Positions 6,508-9,095 of a DNA stretch of 9,095 nucleotides are shown here, one piece after another. Made by a program: the position numbers and the translations under genes. The DNA comes from URNF01 sp045543675 (GTDB lineage: Bacteria; Bacillota; Clostridia; Oscillospirales; Acutalibacteraceae). Below the pieces are notes generated by a model. It did not search any database, was not told the DNA's origin, and saw nothing but the letters and a program-made list of their open reading frames with translations. How positions within the stretch are numbered: position 1 is the stretch's first letter; every line of letters starts with the position of its first letter. Location of the stretch: the NCBI GenBank assembly GCA_045543675.1, contig JAZPXM010000104.1:1-9095 (forward strand), given 5' to 3'.

Positions 6508-7905
6508 TTAAATAGATTTATCGATCTTAAGCGCAGGGTAATACTTACAGAATTCTTCCAATTCTTTACGGTAATCCCCTGCTATTTCTACAAAATGGTG
6601 GATATACGGACCGTCTATCAAGCGATCTTCCACCGCTTGCAGATTTTCAAATTCGCCCCAAATATACGTACCGTGCGTCTGCGGTCCGGTCGTGGTGTGA
6701 CACACCAGCGGCAATAACATATAATCGCCGCTTTCCTGATCCATACGGGCAACGGTGTACGTACCATCTTTGGCACGGAACCATTCGCGCTGGTTAACAA
6801 GACGTGCTTCGCTGTCAGGCGCTTTTTGGGATAAAGGGAACGGGCCGCAATGCCACAACAGTTCCGCGTTTTTGTTTTCGGGATGGCGCACGGTAAATTC
6901 ACCGAACAACGGTTTACCCTCACCCATAGTCGCCGCTTTCAACAATACCATCGTCATCGCACAATGCATATCGCTTTCGCACGAGATAAGGTAACCCATA
7001 TCATTTAATAAACCATACACCGCGCACGGTGCCAAACCGTCGTACATCACAAGCGTAGCGGTCCAACACTCCGCACAAATGACATCCAAATCGTATTCTT
7101 CAAAGAAGCTGATATAGGTCAGCGCCAACGCCGCCATTTTATCAAGGTATTTAGGCGTCAAATCATCCATGGTGTAGTTATCGATGAAATACTGCTTAAT
7201 TTTGGCAATCTCATCAGATTTTTGTTCCATCTCTTTCATACGCTGTTCGATATGTGCGAAATTGAGCGCCTTTACGCGCACACCGAATTTTTCCATCAGT
7301 TCGCCCTCGTTCCAAATAACCGAATAGAACGGGGCGGGGCGGGAACCAAACTGACCAATACGGATATTCTCAAAATTCTTGACCATACAAGCCACACGCA
7401 CAAAGCGTTCAAAGCCCTCTTTAAACTCATCCGATTCTACACGACAGCAAGGCAGGTGCGAAAACGGAATGTGATACCGCTGAAATTGGCGGGACACGCC
7501 GAAAAGACCGCACTGAGAATCGGTGGGACGCATACCGTCCACATAATATTCATCATCCAACGGCGCCCACAACAAACAGGGTTTGCCAAGTGCTTTGGCA
7601 ATATCGGCGGCGGCTTCCTCGTTGCCGAAGTTGCAGTTAATGATCATAACCGCATCTACTTTTTCTTGACGGAAACGCTCCACCACTTCCCTTGCGGAGT
7701 CGTCGTCAAATACAAGATCTTCAATGCCGATGCCTTTATTATCCACAAAGGATACTTTATCCGTTGTAAAATTCTCTTCTATGTATTTCACAAAGCGTTT
7801 ACCGCGCTGTTCAGCGGAATACCACGTGAGAAACGTACCGCGCGGACGATCGGTGGTGTTACGGCGCATTGCGACAAGACCTACTTTTACTTTATAATCC
7901 AGCAT
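6508..7905 (-). CDS. L-fucose isomerase-family sugar isomerase
   Basis: This first gene of the operon encodes 465 residues with the two-part layout of the FucI/AraA superfamily. The N-terminal region (to about 180) resembles the family's substrate-domain half. The C-terminal half carries the presumed metal-site residues in ICAECWTA (E279), ISCESDMHCAMTM (E310, D312) and PYIHHFVEIAGDY (H436 or H437), together with LLWHCGPFP at 349-357. Family members interconvert aldoses and ketoses using Mn2+ in the cytosol. The ATG at 7905 is chosen because GGAAAGGG lies 7-8 bases upstream; the in-frame ATG at 7926 has no clear ribosome site. FAD oxidase begins 12 bases after the stop. As first enzyme it probably turns the imported aldose into the ketose used downstream. 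L-fucose itself is unlikely, because no fuculose kinase/aldolase pair of the usual type is present. Confidence 0.86.
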   Translation of the reverse strand: MLDYKVKVGLVAMRRNTTDRPRGTFLTWYSAEQRGKRFVKYIEENFTTDKVSFVDNKGIGIEDLVFDDDSAREVVERFRQEKVDAVMIINCNFGNEEAAADIAKALGKPCLLWAPLDDEYYVDGMRPTDSQCGLFGVSRQFQRYHIPFSHLPCCRVESDEFKEGFERFVRVACMVKNFENIRIGQFGSRPAPFYSVIWNEGELMEKFGVRVKALNFAHIEQRMKEMEQKSDEIAKIKQYFIDNYTMDDLTPKYLDKMAALALTYISFFEEYDLDVICAECWTATLVMYDGLAPCAVYGLLNDMGYLISCESDMHCAMTMVLLKAATMGEGKPLFGEFTVRHPENKNAELLWHCGPFPLSQKAPDSEARLVNQREWFRAKDGTYTVARMDQESGDYMLLPLVCHTTTGPQTHGTYIWGEFENLQAVEDRLIDGPYIHHFVEIAGDYRKELEEFCKYYPALKIDKSI

Positions 7906-7936
7906 AGTATCGCCCTTTCCATACATTTATATAGAA

Positions 7937-7965
7937 AGCATACCAATCGTACCCCGTATATACAA
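7937..7965 (-). promoter_or_regulatory. Promoter of the leftward catabolic operon
   Basis: Read leftward, a -35 box TTGTAT (7960-7965) is followed after 17 bases by an extended -10 element TGGTATGCT (TATGCT at 7937-7942). A start site near 7930 leaves a leader of about 25 bases before the ATG at 7905. The -35 box is weak (4 of 6 consensus positions), which fits a promoter that needs an activator bound at the inverted repeats just upstream. Confidence 0.55.
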
Positions 7966-7970
7966 TGTTA

Positions 7971-8006
7971 AAATTGAAACTTTTTTTGTAAAAAACGTTT
8001 CAATTT
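7971..8006. repeat. Inverted repeat, candidate AraC-family operator
   Basis: Two perfect 10-bp arms, AAATTGAAAC at 7971-7980 and GTTTCAATTT at 7997-8006, are separated by 16 bases (centres 26 bp apart). The left arm lies about 5 bases upstream of the operon's -35 box. The right arm covers the -35 box of the regulator gene at 7998-8003. Binding here could activate the operon while repressing the regulator. The repeat is seen; the role is inferred. Confidence 0.6.
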
Positions 8007-8012
8007 ACAAAA
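7984..8012. repeat. Second, interleaved inverted repeat in the divergent promoter
   Basis: Nine-bp arms TTTTGTAAA (7984-7992) and TTTACAAAA (8004-8012) are perfect reverse complements with an 11-base spacer (centres 20 bp apart, about two helical turns). It overlaps the 7971-8006 repeat and lies between the -35 and -10 of the regulator promoter. The region is A/T-rich, so chance occurrence is less excluded than for the first repeat. Confidence 0.45.
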
Positions 8013-8026
8013 GAACGTGGTATACT
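7998..8026 (+). promoter_or_regulatory. Promoter of the AraC-family regulator gene
   Basis: A -35 box TTTCAA (7998-8003), a 17-base spacer and an extended -10 element TGGTATACT (TATACT at 8021-8026) are present. Transcription would start near 8033, about 26 bases before the regulator ATG at 8059. The -35 box is inside the right arm of the inverted repeat, which suggests autoregulation. Confidence 0.65.
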
Positions 8027-8058
8027 GTGTCCAAACGGATGATACAGGAGATGTTTTT

Positions 8059-8889
8059 ATGAAAATCATTTCTTTTACGGAACTGTACAGCACCGAGTTT
8101 TTCATCACCGAAGCATTGGCAAAGGGACAAAACTGGTACACCCGCCACAATTTCTACTCTTGTTTGGGAAAGCCAAAGCCGTCGCACACGTTGCTTTGGT
8201 TTAAAAATTGCCGTGCAAAGATCACCGATAAATACGGCAATGAGATTCTTGCCGAAAAAAATCAGATTGCTTATATGGCAAAGGGTTTGGAATACACCGT
8301 TCATTTTTATGATACCGCACCTGACCGCGACGATTCGGTGGTGTTTCATTTTCAGTTAAAAAACGGACAAAACGAAGATATTGCCCCCACCCTTTCGCCG
8401 AAAATTTGTATAAAAAGTGTTGATGCTACCCTTGCCTTCGCGATGGATGCGGCGGCAGCAGAATTTGATAAAAACGTTGTTTGTCTACCTATTATCACCG
8501 CAGTCATTTATCAACTTTTAGGCGCGGCGTGTCAGCGTCAACGCCAGCGCATCGTCAGTCACAAATACCAATATATCAGAGAGGGTATTGAACTGATAGA
8601 AAACAACTCAGACAAAACACTCGCTGAAATTGCACAGATTTGCGGTGTCAGCGAGGGGTATTTCCGCAAACTTTTCAAAGAATACAGCGGAGAAAACCCC
8701 GTTGATTTCCGACAAAAGCACCGCATTGAAAAAGCCAAGCAACTGTTGTTATTGGACACGCATTCTATCGGAGAAATTGCAGAAGAATTGCATTTTTCGG
8801 ATATTTATCACTTCAGCAAAACGTTCAAAAAACTAATCGGCATATCCCCACAAAAATACATCAATCAAAGCAAGCCCAAAAACACGTAA
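8059..8889 (+). CDS. AraC-family transcriptional regulator
   Basis: This 276-residue protein has an N-terminal cupin-like ligand-sensing region (residues about 1-160, low similarity, no clear motif) and a C-terminal AraC/XylS DNA-binding domain at about 170-272. The first helix-turn-helix is near 186-208 (TLAEIAQICGVSEGYFRKLF). The second is near 235-258 (HSIGEIAEELHFSDIYHFSK), closed by the family signature with GISPQKY at 261-267. AGGAG at 8046-8050, 8 bases before the ATG, decides the start. An in-frame GTG at 8017 is rejected because it lies in the -10 region. Divergent transcription from the catabolic operon and operator-like repeats between them make it the probable sugar-responsive activator of that operon. 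The inducer is unknown, probably the substrate or an early intermediate. No convincing terminator follows it. Confidence 0.95.
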   Translation: MKIISFTELYSTEFFITEALAKGQNWYTRHNFYSCLGKPKPSHTLLWFKNCRAKITDKYGNEILAEKNQIAYMAKGLEYTVHFYDTAPDRDDSVVFHFQLKNGQNEDIAPTLSPKICIKSVDATLAFAMDAAAAEFDKNVVCLPIITAVIYQLLGAACQRQRQRIVSHKYQYIREGIELIENNSDKTLAEIAQICGVSEGYFRKLFKEYSGENPVDFRQKHRIEKAKQLLLLDTHSIGEIAEELHFSDIYHFSKTFKKLIGISPQKYINQSKPKNT

Positions 8890-8916
8890 AAATGCATAAA
8901 AAAACGGTTGCACCGA

Positions 8917-8945
8917 TTGACAAAAACCGCGTGTTTTGGTATACT
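8917..8945 (+). promoter_or_regulatory. Near-consensus sigma-A promoter driving the riboswitch transcript
   Basis: TTGACA (8917-8922, perfect -35), a 17-base spacer and TATACT (8940-8945) preceded by TGG give an almost ideal housekeeping promoter with an extended -10. Transcription would begin near 8952, about 25 bases before the first helix of the riboswitch. It starts 27 bases after the AraC gene ends, so the downstream gene is independent of the sugar locus. Confidence 0.87.
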
Positions 8946-8976
8946 GCTATATGTAAATGTAATAAAGGGATACACG

Positions 8977-9095
8977 CGCTGTGCGACTGACGGAATTTGT
9001 GAGATTACACAGGTGGAACACAGCGTTATATGGTCCGGCGAGCGAAACCGTAAAAGGATTCAATTCTCACCGACCCAAGCCGACCGTCTGGGCAG
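8977..9095 (+). promoter_or_regulatory. ZTP (pfl) riboswitch aptamer; its gene lies beyond the right edge
   Basis: Conserved blocks of the ZTP/pfl class are recognisable: GCGACTGACGGA at 8983-8994 and GCCGACCGTCTGGGC at 9079-9093. P1 is a perfect 7-bp helix (8977-8983 with 9019-9025). P2 is TGTG (8998-9001) with CACA (9008-9011), followed by the purine-rich joining segment GGTGGAA. The 3' hairpin pairs GCC (9079-9081) with GGC (9091-9093), and its loop CCGTC (9084-9088) can pair with GACGG (8989-8993), the class pseudoknot. Many members have GGCG/CGCC here, so the GACG/CGTC pair is a compensated change. The class senses ZMP/ZTP, a signal of 10-formyl-tetrahydrofolate shortage, and usually switches on purine or one-carbon genes. 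The linker of about 53 bases holds a possible GGTC/GACC stem (9032-9035, 9072-9075). The expression platform and gene are outside the window. Confidence 0.88.

Noticed and set aside
5758..6717. Long rightward open frame (319 codons) antisense to the FAD oxidase
   Set aside because: The opposite strand encodes an intact flavoprotein with all family motifs; the composition of the antisense product (many His, Phe, Arg) is typical of a shadow frame.
7906..7926. Upstream in-frame ATG at 7926 as start of the isomerase
   Set aside because: No ribosome site precedes it, while GGAAAGGG is correctly placed for the ATG at 7905.
7988..8003. Possible CcpA cre site (TGTAAAAAACGTTTCA)
   Set aside because: It is two bases longer than the cre consensus and is better explained by the two inverted repeats; kept out as a feature.
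8017..8058. GTG at 8017 as start of the AraC regulator
   Set aside because: It falls at the -10 box of the gene's own promoter; the ATG at 8059 has AGGAG 8 bases upstream.
8900..8920. Possible leftward terminator (CGGT/ACCG stem followed by seven T on the minus strand) after the AraC gene
   Set aside because: The stem is only 4 bp, no leftward gene ends here, and the sequence overlaps the -35 box of the next promoter.

Overview
The window looks like part of a chromosome from an anaerobic Bacillota bacterium, most likely a gut Clostridia member. The evidence is moderate GC content, strong AGGAG-type ribosome binding sites, sigma-A promoters with extended -10 elements, an oxygen-sensitive type of Fe-S oxidoreductase, and a ZTP riboswitch of the Firmicutes type. 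No species can be named from the sequence alone.

Layout. Positions 7905 down to 1 hold a leftward carbohydrate-catabolism operon. In order it encodes an L-fucose isomerase-family protein, an FAD-linked oxidase of the GlcD/alkyl-DHAP-synthase type, a partner Fe-S protein, a class II (zinc) aldolase, a PfkB-family sugar kinase, the cupin isomerase IolB, and, after a 170-base gap, an FGGY-family sugar kinase cut off by the left edge. The first six genes are tightly packed: gaps of 3-16 bases, one 11-base overlap, and several stop codons that sit inside the next gene's ribosome binding site. The gap before the FGGY kinase contains a perfect 14-bp hairpin and a short, probably frameshifted or frameshift-dependent, Cys-rich small gene.

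Positions 7906-8058 are a divergent promoter region. It has one extended -10 promoter in each direction and two interleaved inverted repeats, which are good candidate operators. Rightward from 8059 is an AraC-family regulator, probably the local switch for the operon. After it, positions 8917-9095 hold a near-consensus promoter and a ZTP (pfl) riboswitch aptamer. The riboswitch gene lies beyond the right edge and is probably a purine or one-carbon gene, so the sugar locus ends here.

How the genes may work together. IolB, a PfkB kinase and a class II aldolase are the same protein families, in the same logical order, as the lower half of myo-inositol catabolism (isomerise, phosphorylate, cleave to DHAP plus a C3 aldehyde). 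The upper inositol genes iolG, iolE and iolD are not in the window. A fucose-isomerase-like protein, a flavin oxidase/Fe-S pair and a second kinase sit there instead, and the PfkB protein resembles the YihV/ketohexokinase branch. The combination does not match any textbook pathway I know and is the best candidate here for an undescribed catabolic system. The Fe-S subunit adds to this: it keeps both ferredoxin clusters but has lost nearly all cysteines of its two CCG domains. The substrate, the transporter and the electron acceptor cannot be read from this window.
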